Positions 41,531 through 53,577 of a stretch of DNA of 64,000 nucleotides are shown in pieces. A program made the position numbers and the translations under genes. The stretch is from NCBI GenBank assembly GCA_007922195.1, contig ML681963.1:140060568-140124567 (forward strand), in the 5' to 3' direction. Source of the stretch: Podocnemis expansa. Lineage: Eukaryota > Chordata > Testudines > Podocnemididae. The first letter of the stretch is position 1. Each line of letters starts with the position of its first letter. Below the pieces are notes generated by a model that did not search any database, was not told the origin of the DNA, and saw only the letters and a program-made list of their open reading frames with translations.

Positions 41531-44326
41531 CCATCCAGTCTTTACCTCAGCCTTCAGGTAGGCTGGAGAGGAAAAGGAGGTAGAGATGGCCTAAAAGCTT
41601 TGAAATGTCTGTATGAACTTGATTCCAAACTTATCCAGATTTGGAGGGGGCTTGGATTGGGAATAACAGTTCAGGCCCATCTCCAGAAGAAAGCATTGTA
41701 AAATACAAAGAAGCCAAGGCAGAAGTCTCCTCTTACTCCTTTCCTTTCCGCATGCCTTTGAAACCTATGCAAAATTATTTCTAAAGTTCTAGGCCTGTCA
41801 ATCAACTCTTTGGCATGCTTAAGACAGCACCACTTTTCCCTCACTTCAAAAAAGTCCAGCTACAGCCTTGGCCATGATGCCCAAGGGGCCTGCTTGAAAC
41901 AAAAGGAAAACATTGCGAAAGGCAATGGTGTCAAATAATGCTTCCATTTAGTAGGAATTTTTCTCCCCTTGCACTTCCAGGCAGCACCTGCTGCGTGAGG
42001 CTGCTGGCCAGCTCCACTGAGCCTCTGTAGTAAAACAAACAAAACCAGCAGGAAAAAAAATGGCTCTTTATAACGCCTGTTATCCTCAGGCTACCTGCCA
42101 ACACTCTCCTTTGCTCCCCCAGAGCAATCACTCCCTCCAAAGAAACTGGATATGCCAAAGCCTTGTGCAAATGGACAAATAAGTGATACACAGCCTTTGT
42201 CTTATTGAAAACAAGACTGTTTTCTTTTCTCCTCTGTCTTATCTAATTTGAGAGGAGTTTTTATTGATATTCCAGCCAAAACAAGAGCAATGACATGTTA
42301 CTACTTCAGTGGCAAGCGCAAAACAGAAATGGTCCTGAAATAGAATGAAAAGGGCTGAGGAGGGAATATAATGGAGAACAGGTGCAGTTGAGCCCTTGGT
42401 GATGTTTATTTCCCAGTGATCAGTTCTCACATCATAAATATTTATGGGTACCTCCCTTTGACTTGTAGCTGCAATATAGTATCTTAGCCATTTAATGATT
42501 TGAGCTAAAGGTTGTTTTTGTGTTTCAGATTCGGTGGAACTGGCATAGCTAGGAGTTGCTTATATTTATCCAGTGTCAGGGCACCTGCCTTTTACCTGTT
42601 CAGCTGTTCATGCTCCTACTCTGCTGGAAATGTTGGTTAGGATCTGTGCCATATTAAGGAAAGAGTTGTCCGTTCATCTTTCAAGCCACAGAAAGTCACA
42701 GGGGAACTGGCGAGCTGACTGTCTCCTCACCATTTCCCCCACAGACTCCACCATCTCCCCTCAGGCTTCCACTTCAGCTGTTGAACAAAAAAGAAATCTT
42801 GCAGCATCAAGTTTTTGTATTTACTTTTGGCACCACCTTACAAGGAGTTTCTGCTAAACAAAGTAACTTGCTATACAGTATGGACAGGGAGTCAGATTTT
42901 AAGGGGCTGTTATGCTCATCTATTCTGATATACTGGATAACACAAGTCATAGAATTACTGGTGTTATCCGGCAAGTGGATACAAATAGCCATTGGAAAAA
43001 AACATGGAGAGAAGTAACAGAACTGTGTGGTGATTGAAATCACTAGCAGACGTTTGAAAGGAGACAGAGGACGTACTAGCTGTCTTTTCTTGCTTCAGTA
43101 GACTCTAAGATGTATAGTTACATGGATATTGTTACACAAACAAGAACAGCTGCAGTAAGGGAATAAACAGGTCTATCCCTAATTGGAGCATGGGTTATTT
43201 CTTCATTGGTCAACTTTGACTCTTATAAAACTAAAGTTGGTGCTGTGTTCTTATTCAGAAATACCAACTGAGAGACAGATCCTGCCCTTCCTTTCTCCCT
43301 TTGTTAGGTATAAAGCCCTGTCTAGCTAATCATTGGCACAGGGAGCAGCTAGGACAAATGGATTTGCATGCTCTTTGGCTCTCACCTTCTTTCTCCCCTA
43401 GGTCATGCTTATAGCCTGTCTGGCTGCCTGTTAATCTTTACTCTGATCATCTGTGCCCTCTTGATCCAAGATATTTCAGTTAGGCACCGAGTCACATTTT
43501 CTGTGCACATTCTCAGATCTGCAATAATAAAAATATTAGCTCCACATACTTTGTGGGGCCGATGAGGGAGTAGAGGGTGCAAGAGTCTGTGCATAGGTTT
43601 GGTGAATCTGACTTTCATAGGCATGTAACACTGATATCTCTGGCTACACCCATACATGTGTTTTTTCAAGTTTCTCCCCACCCATAGCTCTACCAAGGAA
43701 TTGGACAAAATCTGTGTGAAACGGTAGTTCCTCTCTGGGCCAGACCCACAGAGGATATGAATCTGCTACAGCCTCAGCTAGAGAAACTTGTTTCTTTAGT
43801 ACACAGGGGGAATCTGACAGAAAATCTCAGGCATATCTTCAAAAGTGCAACTGTAGCTAAAAGAGTAAAACAAGAAACTCAGGCCCCACTCAGACATTGT
43901 CTGGCTCCTGATAGCAAGGCCTAACCTTTCAGAAGGTTGTCGTAGGAGATCATTTATTAGCACATTCGCCATGCCGAGTTTTGCGATATTATTGCTGTAC
44001 CATCTGAGTTCATAAAGATCAGTCAGAAGTGATGGATTTGATGCAGGGATCACTGGGTGGAATTCTATGACCTTTATTATGTGGCTCAGACTATATTACC
44101 ATAATATGCCCTCTTGTGAGGCAAGCCCTCCCTAGTGCCCCCTGGTGGTGAAACTATCAGGGCCGTGAGTGGGGGGGGGTGCCTCCATGAACCTCTTTAA
44201 CACCCTACACCAGGGCAGCATGGCCTAATGGCCACAGAGTCAATTACACAGTTTAGGCAGCCCTTGGGCCAGGAAACTCTGAGAGGGGGCCTGGAGGCCA
44301 ATTAGGTCAATTTAAGGGCTTTTCCC
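41531..44326. other. Intergenic, nothing firmly recognised
   Basis: Only short open frames occur. Part of 42000-42450 has the low-repeat texture of conserved non-coding DNA, but nothing specific supports it. Near 44210-44290, CATGGCCTAATGGCCACAGA and GCCAGGAAACTCTGAG hint at a tRNA-derived SINE without a clear B box. Confidence 0.35.
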
Positions 44327-44515
44327 CATCTACACTGGCTTATGTCAACTTAATAAGGTTGACTTACGCATTAAGTTGACCTTAAGAAGTGGTGTTATTA
44401 AGTTGACTTAAGGAAGCACTTAATCAACTTAATAAAAGCCTAGTGTGGCTGCGGGGGTCTGTAGGACAACCTAAGGCTTCTTTAAGTCGACCTATGGCTC
44501 CAGTGTAGATGTACC
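44327..44515. mobile_element. Palindromic MITE
   Basis: The ends CATCTACACTGGCTTATGTC and (complement of right) CATCTACACTGGAGCCATAG are inverted. The inside repeats TTAAGTTGAC/GTCAACTTAA many times and can form a hairpin. It is probably a DNA-transposon MITE; the superfamily is not assigned. Confidence 0.65.
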
Positions 44516-44935
44516 CATAGCGACTCTGGGAGCATTTCCTCAGCAGACATCAGTATAATAAATGCTAGTCTCTCCCAGGAAGATTCCATAGCCTGAAGCC
44601 CATAGATACTTCAGTGGCTGCCTCCCATCTCAGAAATCATAGAAGTAAGAGATGTAAAGCAGTGAATACTTTTCTGGCTTTTTCTTACTCTGACCCACAT
44701 TATAACAGAAAGAGTTTCAGGGCTGCTCCCCTTCTTCCACTTAGCTAGAATGAAAGGGAGGCCAGGTGCAACTCACAGGCTAAGAACCCACTTGATATGG
44801 CCTTCAAAGATAACAACTGAGAATACCATTGGATTGCTGGCTGTGGGAATCTCACAGTCATTCCCATACCAGACTCCCGCACAAGAAATCATTGTAGACA
44901 ATCTAATGTTGCCACCTAGTCTGGTTTTCCCAGGA

Positions 44936-45199
44936 TAGGGTTAGCAGATACCAAAGCATGGAAAGGAGGACACCGGAGGACCCATGAAGAAAATGTAGTA
45001 TTAATGTAATATTCTGTTTTTAGGGGGACCTGGAACTCTTCCCCCTAAAAACACGGTGTCCTGGGGCATTACAGCATACTTTAACCCCATAAGTAAAAAG
45101 TCAGACAAAATCATGTATTTTTAAAATGCCCGCCGGACAGAGAACATGAAAGTCAAAAAAAGGACGTGTTCTCCTTTTGCCTGGCATTTGGTAACCCTG
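44936..45199. mobile_element. hAT MITE with 8-bp target duplication
   Basis: It begins TAGGGTTAGCAGATACCAAA and ends CATTTGGTAACCCTG. It is flanked by TCCCAGGA (44928-44935) and TCCCAGGG (45200-45207). It belongs to the same family as the insertion at 56014-56294 (shared AGATACCAAAGCATGGAA and AAAATCATG). Confidence 0.8.
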
Positions 45200-45349
45200 T
45201 CCCAGGGTTATCCCTTTTCTGAGGTAATTGTTGTGGGAAATCTCTACAGGTGCTCAGTGCATACTGCCAGGAGGCCATTTTATGGGCTCAGGCTTATCCC
45301 ACAAGTCTTGTTTTTTTGTACCACAGAGGTGGCGACATCATTAAATCTG

Positions 45350-45556
45350 ATTCCAAAGGGGCAGCAATGTTAGTCTACTTCAGCGAAACAAACAAGGAGT
45401 CTGGTGACACTTTTAAAGACTAACTAATTTATTTATCACATGAGCTTTTGTGGGAGAAAATCCCACTTCAGCAGACCATTCTCCAACAAAAGCTCATGCA
45501 ATAAATAAATGTGTTAGTCTTTAAAAGTGCCACAGGACTCCTTGTTTGTTTTATTA
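45350..45556. repeat. Penelope-like tails in inverted pair
   Basis: The first half (about 45350-45475) is the tail in minus orientation (TTCCAAAGGGGCAGCAATGT, GACTAACTAATTTATTTATC, GGGAGAAAATCCCACTTC). The second half (about 45476-45556) is the same tail in plus orientation (AAAGCTCATGCAATAAATAA, GTGCCACAGGACTCCTTG). The hammerhead boxes are damaged (CTGCTGA and AAAA in place of CTGANGA and GAAA). Confidence 0.7.
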
Positions 45557-46687
45557 ACTTTGATGTAACTGTGTGAAGTGAGTGAGTACACTTCTGTTGT
45601 ATGCCATGATCCACCAATGCCAAAATGGTGAATCCTCACCCAGGGCACTGGGAGAATTATCTTCTCGAAATCCAGGGGCTATGAAGCCTGACACAGGGGA
45701 GTCACAGGATTACCCCTGTATGCCAGTGTCCTGAACCCCATCTCCAGAATCCAGAACTACTTTGTGATGGAGGGAGAATCTTCAATGAAATGTCTCTCTC
45801 CTTTCCTGTTATCTCACTTTCCTTGTCAGTCAGTGAACTGTGAAGCAGAAGAGAACGAAATGAACTCTGACCTCATTTTTTCTACAATTAGCCAGTACTG
45901 TGCTTTTATTTTTCTTTTTTTCCTCTCCACCTTTTAAATGATTAATAAGACAAGTTGGTCCTTTGCTTCTGCAGCAAGCTGGGTGTGCTGACAAAGCATT
46001 ACATCTCCTCTTCCAGGTCAGCCAGCAGCAGGCCACATCTTTGTGAAAACACAGGAATCGGATGGAAGCATTCAGCAACTGAAATGCAGGAATTTTTGCC
46101 CTTCAGACCCTGGCAACTGTGTATCTGCTGTGGTCTCCAGGCATTAATGACTGCCACGGGAAAGGAGCAGCTGGTTAACCGCAACCTGCAATCTTTCAAA
46201 AACAATTTTTTTTTTCTTTTTAATGTGCAGCCAGTGACCCTCATTCTATGTTACATCGTCATGGTCTCTGGTGTGCAGTAAATTGTATCGGATGACAAAA
46301 CACAGGGCCATAAACACCCTCAATTTCAGTGCAAAAACAAAAACCTCACTCCAGTTAACTCAGCACCTGAACATAGTCTGAATTCCACTCTGTGTATTTC
46401 AATATCGCACATACCCTTTCCCCCACCTCAGAACACATTAAACTTCTGCTGATATGTGACCCAAGCACTTCTCTTCGCAGGGAGTATGAGTTATCTCCTT
46501 TCCTGGATGGTTCCTTTGATGTTTTGTGTTTGCAATGCATATTATTAGCTATCACTGACTATTAGCACCTGAATGCCCCTGGTAGTTCTGTAAAATCCTG
46601 TTGGGTCTACATCACAACCCCATTCCCAAACCACTCCATTCTAAGGCATCTTTGGCAGAGCAAACTCCAGCTTTGGAAATCCCCACT
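45557..46687. other. Intergenic, nothing recognised
   Basis: Open frames reach about 108 codons without recognisable features. No repeat was recognised. Confidence 0.4.
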
Positions 46688-46850
46688 GCTCACATCCATT
46701 CCTATGTAGGAGTGTGCATGCGGCAGCGCATGAATGCCTGGAAAGATTTTTGACCTAGCCTGTTCCCATAGGGTCAGTGGCTAATGCCCTCTGTGAGCTG
46801 CACACCGGCACGGTATATAGGTGGCCCTGCCCCTGCCCCCCTTCAGTTCC
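46688..46850 (+). repeat. DIRS-C gag-side terminal repeat
   Basis: TGCTCACATCCATTCCTATG at the start is the complement of the internal region at 56466-56480. The following 150 bp (GGCCCTGCCCCTGCCCC) are inverted at 56600-56640. Confidence 0.65.
46814..46820 (+). promoter_or_regulatory. TATA-like box in DIRS-C terminal repeat
   Basis: CACGGTATATAGGTGG lies about 250 bp upstream of the gag start at 47064, at the place corresponding to the boxes of copies B and D. Confidence 0.45.
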
Positions 46851-47063
46851 TTCTTTCCACCCATTGCAATGGTCCTGGAACTGCCCGCTCTTGCAGGTTT
46901 GCAAGCGCCTGTCCTTTTCTTCATTATCTGCTCTTCTTTTCTCCATTTTCCAACTCTGGACTTGCTCTTCATTTTTATTTTGCCTCCTGGCTTGGACTAC
47001 AGCAGGGATCCTGTCTCTCCCTCATGTCTTGGAAGCAGCATGTGGCCCGGGACGGATTCGAAT

Positions 47064-49500
47064 ATGTGTGGTTTCAAACCCTGTGCCGCGTGCGGAAAGG
47101 CTTTCCCAATCAGCGATCTGCATGAGAAATGCCTCAAATGCCTTGGAGAGGCCCCCCCAAACTGACAAGTGCAAAATTTGCCAATCATTTAAGCTGAGGA
47201 AGCAGAAGGAGCACAAAAATAGCCTGCGTTTCATGGTGCTGGAAGAAGTCTTATGTCCCACCTCAGTGCTGAGCAGCCTGTCACTGGCACAGGCAGCCCC
47301 AGCACAGAGGGCATAGTTGACGCTGGTCTCCGTCAGGGATGCCTAAAAAGCACTGCATGGGATTGGAGTCTGCACTGGCTGCTCACCCTCTGAAGGAAAA
47401 GCTCCAACATCGGCACAAGTTGGGATCCCCAGCACAGGCTCAGGCAGATTCATAGACCCTGGCACAGAGACCTAAAATGCTGCTGATCACTCAAAGTGCA
47501 GAACACTCGAAGTGGCTAAGGTCCTCCTACAGCTGCTGACCCCCATCCGCCCAGATTGACGGCGTCGAGAGGGAAACCAACAGTGTTGTCCAAAGCCTAG
47601 TGTAGGTACCAGACAGAGCCAGCTCAATCAGCACAGCAGGAGCCTGTGCGGGATCGAGACCAGCAGCCTTGACACCCCGATCCTTGCGACTCCCCTCCAG
47701 GGAAGATCGGCACATCCATTCCCAGCCACAGGCCCACCAATCCCTTCTGACCCATTTCAGGGACTACTTGCACAGCCAAAGGGTATCTACCTCCTTGGCC
47801 TTGGGCTTCAAGTCAGGGGATGACAGTGCATACCTTCAGCTCTCTCCAGAGGCCTTATCCTGGGACCACTTGCTGGCACAATCACAAAAATTGCACTGTA
47901 CCAGGTCACAATCACATTCGTCCGGGGACTCTGACACCTGACACCAGCATCATCACTCATCAACACCACTGATCCCAGTACTGGCCCTGGCATGCTCAGC
48001 TGGTAAATGCAGGAGGAAGCCCTCCTTGTCGTTGCTTTGGTGCAGAAACTCCGGAGCTCAAGCGTCAACACCACCTGCACTGACATGCCGCTCCCCACAT
48101 AGGACCTCACTGGAAGAAGGGACACGTTCCACTCACCACCTCACACAGGGAAACTGACTGCTCCCCCACCCAAGGCAATACATCCCCAGTCCTGGCTACA
48201 GTGCTGCAAACCTTTAAAGATTGGTTGGCACAGTGGGCCAAGTGGGACCCCTGGGATTCCCCCCCTAGGGACCCAGCCTCCCCTGCATCTTCAAGACCAG
48301 CCACATCCCAAGGGGCCTGGGATGCAGGAGCATCTGAGGAGACTCGGACCCAGGAGAAGGACCTTAGGCCCTTGGCCTAAATGATCCAAGGGCAATGTCC
48401 TCTTCTTCCTCTGATGAAGCAGCCTACCAGGGGTCCTTTTTGCTGAGAGAGGACTCAAGGGCACACCAAGAACTGCTTAAGTACATGGCTGCAAACCTTG
48501 ACCTGCCAATCAAGGTGATCAGGGAAGACTTTGATCTCCTCTTTGATGTGGGTGACACCGCCCCCCCCCCCAGCCAGAGAGGTGGTCCCAATGCATGATG
48601 GAGTGCTGAAGCTTGCCCATGCCCAGTGGCAGATGCCATCATTGATTCCCATGGTGTTGAAGGGGATGGAGAGGAAGTACCATGTCCCCATGGACAAATT
48701 TTGCTTCCTTTTTAACCATCCTATTCCTGAGTCATTGGTAGTGGATGCAGTTAACCAACAGGAGAGGCAAAGCCAACCCGCTGTTACCCCAAAGAACAAA
48801 GAGGCGAAAAAGCTAGATTTATTTGGAAGAAAGATTTAATCCACCTCAGCCCTCCAGCTGTGCATCACCAGCCAATAGGTACTCATGGGCAGGTACATTT
48901 TTAACTTGTGAAGCTCCATGCAGAGGTTTCAGGACCTCATCCCTTCCAATAATATGGTGGACTACAACATCCTCGTGGAAAAGGGCCTCTTAGAGGCATG
49001 TGATGCTCCTTTCTTCATGGGATGCTACAGAGATAGCCAGCAGAGGGCTAATGTCAGTGATTGCCATGTGCTGAGCCTCATGGCTACAAGGTTTGGGACT
49101 ATCTCTTAAGATGCAGCAGTCCATACAGGACCTTCCTTTCAAGGCTCCCTCACTGGTCGCCAAGTCAACCGACACTAAACTGCATGGTATGAAGGACTCC
49201 CATGCAACACTCTGCTCCTTGGGGATATACACCCTGCAGATGGCCAGGCAGTCTTTTTCATGCCACCAGCAGCAGCCCCAGTAGCAGCAGCAGGGTCCTC
49301 ACCATCGGCCCTTCCAATCGTCCCACAGACCCTACGGGAACAGAGACAGGGACAGAAATGGGATGGAAGAGAGTCAAGGCCCCAAGGTCTGAACCAGTCC
49401 ACCTGAGAAGGCAATAGCTCCTGCTCATCATCCCAGAGGTAGAGGTTTTGACCTCCCCCCTGGGGGTCATCACAACTGCCAGACCCCACCCTTCCCACCA
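47064..49500 (+). pseudogene. DIRS-C gag, broken
   Basis: It starts MCGFKPCAACGKAFPISD, then HEKCLKCLGE, the same Cys-rich block as copies B and D. A frameshift at the C-run near 47155 moves the last Cys pair (KCKICQSFKLRKQKEHKN) to another frame. Later blocks match gag of A and B: YMAANLDLPIKVIREDFDLL (about 48480), MVDAVNQ-like VVDAVNQQERQSQPAVTPKN with KKLDLFGRK (about 48740-48835) and DLPFKAPSLVAKSTDTKLHG (about 49130). A short Gln/Ser-rich end follows. It is interrupted by numerous stops. Confidence 0.75.
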
Positions 49501-49559
49501 TTCAGAAACCATCTGGCCCCTTTCCGACACTGGTGGGCCAAAATAACCTTGGATCATTG

Positions 49560-49989
49560 GATATTGGATACGGTGTCCCATGGCTATACCATCCATTTCA
49601 GGGCCAGGCCTCTCCTAAAGGTGACCACCCCTCATTACCAAAACAGGGACTCCTCCCAGGAGATGCTACTGGAGCTAGAATGCCAAAAGCTCCCAGACCT
49701 GGGGGCAATAGAAAGAGTCCCTGCAAGTGAAAAAGGGAGGAGTTTTTACTCACAACATTTCCCGGTCCCAAAGACAAGTGGGGGCTTGTGACCCATTTTA
49801 GATTTAAGAGCCCTGAACAAGTTTCTAAGAAAAATAAAGTTTTGAATGGTTTCCCTATCTCAGATTATTCCCTTGCTAGACCCAGGCGATTGACTTGCAG
49901 ACCGCAGTTTAAAAGATGCCTCTTACCACATCTCTATAAGACAAAGGCACAGGAAGTTCCTTCACTTCGGGGTGGAAGGCAGACACTTT
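49560..49989 (+). pseudogene. DIRS-C reverse transcriptase, first part
   Basis: The RT fingers region reads LLELECQKLPDLGAIERV, then SQHFPVPKTSGGL and DLRALNKF-like text, with stops in between. It ends at 49989, exactly at the left end of Harbinger H2. The codons just before the break belong to the segment that leads into FQFMALPFG, which resumes at 53578. Confidence 0.75.
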
Positions 49990-50235
49990 GGCTATGTTCA
50001 GATGTAAACTGTTATTTTGAAATAAGTTATTTTGAAATGAGTTATTTCAAAATAAAAATCTTTCTTTCAAAATAACTGAAATCAAAATAAGCAAATATTA
50101 AATCAAAATAAGGGAAACCCTCAAAGTGAAATAGCATGTCTGGACACAGGACTTGCTATTTTCGCTTCAGGAGAGGGGCAGCATGGGCGGTGTGGTAACA
50201 TGGCCCCCTGGCAGGGCCATGTTGCCAGCCAATTG

Positions 50236-50243
50236 CATAAAAG
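50236..50243 (+). promoter_or_regulatory. TATA-like box of H2 transposase
   Basis: AATTGCATAAAAGCAGG, about 55 bp before the ATG at 50299, is the same as in H1. Confidence 0.4.
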
Positions 50244-50298
50244 CAGGAACCGACCTCACCTCCCTGTCCATTGTGCCTTCCACGAGCTTGCGAGAGAG

Positions 50299-51438
50299 AT
50301 GGCTATGTATGCTCCCCAGCTCCCATACCATCCTCGAGAGCTTCGTAGACCCGCTGCTAGCCTGCAGGGTGCTGCCCTGCTGTGGGACACACGCTTCCCT
50401 GAGCCCTAGACCATAGTCTCAGTGGCCCTCACAGCAGCAATAGCTCCCTGTCTGCGATGAGCCCACATCTGAGCACTGGACACCAGCACAGACTGGTGGG
50501 AGCAGGTTGTCCTATGAACCTGGAGCAATGAGCAGTGGAGGAGGACCTGCCAGCTTAGCAGGGAGACCCTCACCCACCTGGTTGTCAAGCTCACCCTGGT
50601 CCTGCACCGAGGAGACAAGGTGATGAGGGCAGCCATCCCCGTGGACAAGAGCATGGCCATCGCACTCTGGCAGATGGCCACTCCCCAGTCCCACAGGTTT
50701 GTTGCCCATCTCTTCGGCATTGGGAGGTCCACCATCGGTGAAGTGCTGCTGCAGGTCACCCATGCCATCAGCACAGTCTTGCTGCCACGCCTTGTCACGC
50801 AGGGAGTGCTGCAGCACACCATCGCTGGCCTGGCCGCCCTGGGCTTCCCAAACTGTGGGGGGGCTATTCGATGCCATCCACATCCCTCTGTGAGCCCCAC
50901 AGCACAAGGCAGCCGTGTACAGGAACAGGAAGGGATACCACTCAGTCATCCTGCAGGCCCTTGTGGACCACCGGGGCATCTTTCAGAACTGCTGTGTAGA
51001 ATGGCCAGGGAGGATGCACGATGCCAGGGTTCTGTGCAACTCCTCTCTGTACCGGGGCATGGAGGCGGGCAACTTCTCTCTCCCCCCCACCATAATATCA
51101 CTGTTGGGGAAGTCGAGGTGCCCATCCTCATTGTCACGGATGCAGCCTGCTACCTCCACCCCTCGCTTATTGACCCCTACACGGGATCCCTCGATACCAG
51201 ACAGCATCTTTTTAACCACCGTGTCAGCTGCTGCTGCCAGGTGGTCGAGCAGGCTTTTGGCAGACTGAATGCCTGCTGGAGGTGCTCCTCACCAAGGACA
51301 GAATCACGGAGGTCATCAGTGCCTGTGTGGCGCTGCATAATCTCTGTGAGCTCTGGGGGGAGCCAGTACCCGCCATGTGGAAGGCCGAGGCACAGCTCGT
51401 CAGGGCCCCATTCCAGTAGCCAGAAGTGTTGGCCCTGA
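50299..51438 (+). pseudogene. HARBI1-like: HARBI1-like DDE transposase of H2, frameshifted
   Basis: The N-terminus MAMYAPQLPYHPRELRRP matches H1, then a stop follows at about 50409. The middle reads SMAIALWQMATPQSHRFVAH and LFGIGRSTIGEVLLQV (HTH-like). The first catalytic Asp is in FDAIHIPL in another frame (about 50870), the second in VTDAACYLHPSLIDPY (about 51138), the Glu in VEQAFGRLNACWRC (about 51250). The DDE set is thus present but spread over frames. H2 differs from H1 by many substitutions and has its own frameshifts, so the copies decayed separately. Confidence 0.85.
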
Positions 51439-51591
51439 GGGACTGACTGTCACACAGAGCAAGTGCTGTGCAGGAGGCACTGAGAGACCTGTTTGTCCAG
51501 GAGGACATTTGAGGGCCAGGCCTGCCTCACCACACCGCCCACTCCCCCGTTCTGCCACAGCCAACCCCCACCCAAACCCTGAACCCAACCC

Positions 51592-51597
51592 AATAAA
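51592..51597 (+). terminator. PolyA signal of H2 transposase
   Basis: AATAAA after the transposase, as in H1. The minus-strand AATAAA of the Myb-like gene lies at 51630-51635. Confidence 0.5.
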
Positions 51598-51639
51598 ACA
51601 GTCAACTTGAACTGTTTCATGTATGAACTTTTATTTATA

Positions 51640-52237
51640 AAAAGAAGGGGGGTCAGGGAAGACGGGGCTTGGGAGGCAGCAAGGTTTGGGTCAGGGCAGA
51701 ACTGGGAGGGGAACTTAACTGGGAGGAGGGATGTGGGGTGGGGGTTTGGGGACAGCAAGGTGGGGTCATATTATGGGGGAGCCACCCCTGGGCCATGGCC
51801 CGCTGCCCCATGACCTTTCCCATGGCCACCCTGGGTCCAGGGGAGCTGGCAGTGAGGGACAGTGGGGTGCCGTGCTGGAGGTCTTTCGGGGTCTTGGGGC
51901 ACAAGGTGGTCCATGATGTGCCGCAGGCTGGAGGTGACATTCCGCATGGCTACAGTCAGGGCTTCCTCAGCTGTAGCCTGCCACTCCATTGCCACCACCT
52001 GCCACTCCATCGCTGCCATGATGCACTCTTCGGCATCCGCAGCACACTGGAGCTGCTGGATGGTGGTGTCCTGGCACCTCCCCTGCTCCACTCGCCAGGC
52101 CCCGGAGGAGTCTTCTGCTCACTGGCTGAGCTCGAGCAGGTTGGGGAGGATCTTGTCCCAGGTCTGGGGGACTCTCCTCCTTGGCCTCATAGTGGTGGGC
52201 AGGCTCGCAGGAGTGGGCTGGCGGGTGGGCACATGAG
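51640..52237 (-). pseudogene. H2 Myb-like gene, exon 2
   Basis: It begins after the TTCTGCCCTGCAG acceptor at 52238. A helical stretch reads TTIQQLQCAADAEECIMAAM and EWQVVAMEWQATAEEALTVA (52091 downward), matching H1 and H3. The frame is open from there to 51771. Upstream frames in the exon are broken. Confidence 0.6.
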
Positions 52238-52690
52238 CTGCAGGGCAGAAGTGAGAACAGTTACTCTCAGCCTACTGGCCTTGGGTGTGTACAGCCTTTG
52301 AGCTGCAAACATTTCTGCCCTGACTGCCAGCAGGATTCCCAATCTGTGTGCTGTGTACACTGCACTCAGGGGGCATGTGGCCTCGTGGCCCACAGTAGTG
52401 AGCTGTACTCGGCAGCATGTGGCCCGGGAAGTCTCCCGAGGCCATGTGACAGCAGTGCTCTCTGCCCTGCATCCTGCCATGTATGCCTATTGCCACCCTC
52501 GTGTTGAAGGACCCCCATCCTGCTTGGACCTGGGACCCTGTCTCTACATGGCTCCTTGCCACCTGCATGCATGGGAGAGCCTATGCACCTCCCTCGGGCC
52601 CGAACCCTACCGTCCCAGGGCTGTGCCCCCTCAGTACCCATGCCTTGCACTCCTGGCCCTGCCTGCCTGAAAGAGGGGGGAAACACTCAC
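52238..52690 (-). other. H2 Myb-like gene intron
   Basis: The donor GTGAGTG at 52690 and acceptor CTGCAG at 52238 give a 453-bp intron, at the same place as in H1 and H3. Confidence 0.65.
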
Positions 52691-53307
52691 CAACTGGCAG
52701 TCCTGAACTCCGCCTCAATGTCCCCTCCAAAGAGGCTGCCTCCTCCGTCTCCCCCTTGGGCTCATCTTTGGGGCTCCTGGCCCTCTTCTCCTGGGCGGGG
52801 ATCAGCTCTGGGCTGGCAGGTGGTGCAGTCCCAGGCTGGCTGGTGTTTCCCATGTCCAGGGAAGCCTCAGCGTCTGAGGGGGCTGTCCACCAGCTGGGAA
52901 GGGAGACCACTGGGCTCTTGGCCCAAAAAAGCATGCAGATCCTCAAAGAAGGGAGAGCTGGTGGCAGCAGCTGGCCCCTGGAGCTGCCTGGCCTCCCTGG
53001 CCAAGGCATAGCCCTGCCGGAGGCTCCCGACTTTTGAGCGCACCTGCTTGGTGGTGCGCTTGTAGCCCTCGGCAGACAGGGCCTCAGCAATGTCCCAGTA
53101 CATGTCACGGTTGCAGTGACATGCCTGGAACCTGGCACAGATATCTTGTGTGCCCCAGATCCTCAGGAGAGGCAGGGTCTCTTCCTGGGACCACACAGGC
53201 ACCCGGCATTGCCCCTGTGCTCCAGCACCTTGAGCCTGGGCCATGCTGCTCGCTGCCTGCAGGCACGAGGCACCAGGGTGGCAGGGCACTTCCTGGTCCC
53301 TGAGCAC
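52691..53307 (-). pseudogene. H2 Myb/SANT-like protein, exon 1, domain intact
   Basis: The frame at 53307-52867 holds the whole Myb/SANT-like domain: VWSQEETLPLLRIWGTQD, ICARFQACHCNRDMYWDIAE, ALSAEGYKRTTKQVRSKV and GSLRQGYALAREARQLQ. Then come SSPFFEDLHAFLGQEPSG and a stop at about 52867, so the acidic tail before the donor is in another frame. Trihelix-type domains like this bind DNA through the third helix. This is the best of the three copies for the DNA-binding part. Confidence 0.75.
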
Positions 53308-53577
53308 CCTGGGAGGAAGAAGGTCAAGTTATGCTGGATTTGAAATAGCCTTTGTTTCGAAACAACGCGTCCAAACAGCATTGTTTTGAAACAGCCATTT
53401 CAAAACAACGGCTATTTCGATTTCAGGCGAAGTTTTATTGTTCCAAAACGACAGATGTTATTTTGAAATGACAGGGTACTGTCATTTCAGAATAAAGAAA
53501 CATAGTTTGGACATGACAACTTTTATTTAGAAACAACAATTGTTGTTTTGAAATAAAAGCCTCATGTGGACATAGCC

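Larger units (their letters stand above)
49990..53577. mobile_element. PIF/Harbinger element H2, inserted in DIRS-C RT
   Basis: The left end GGCTATGTTCAGATGTAAAC and (complement of right) GGCTATGTCCACATGAGG are inverted repeats with TTTTGAAATAA subterminal motifs. It carries the same two convergent genes as H1: transposase on + (50299-51438) and Myb-like gene on - (about 53310-51640). The flanking DIRS RT sequence reads on if the element is removed (…ACACTTT before, TTCCAG after), so the target duplication is 2-3 bp. Confidence 0.9.
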
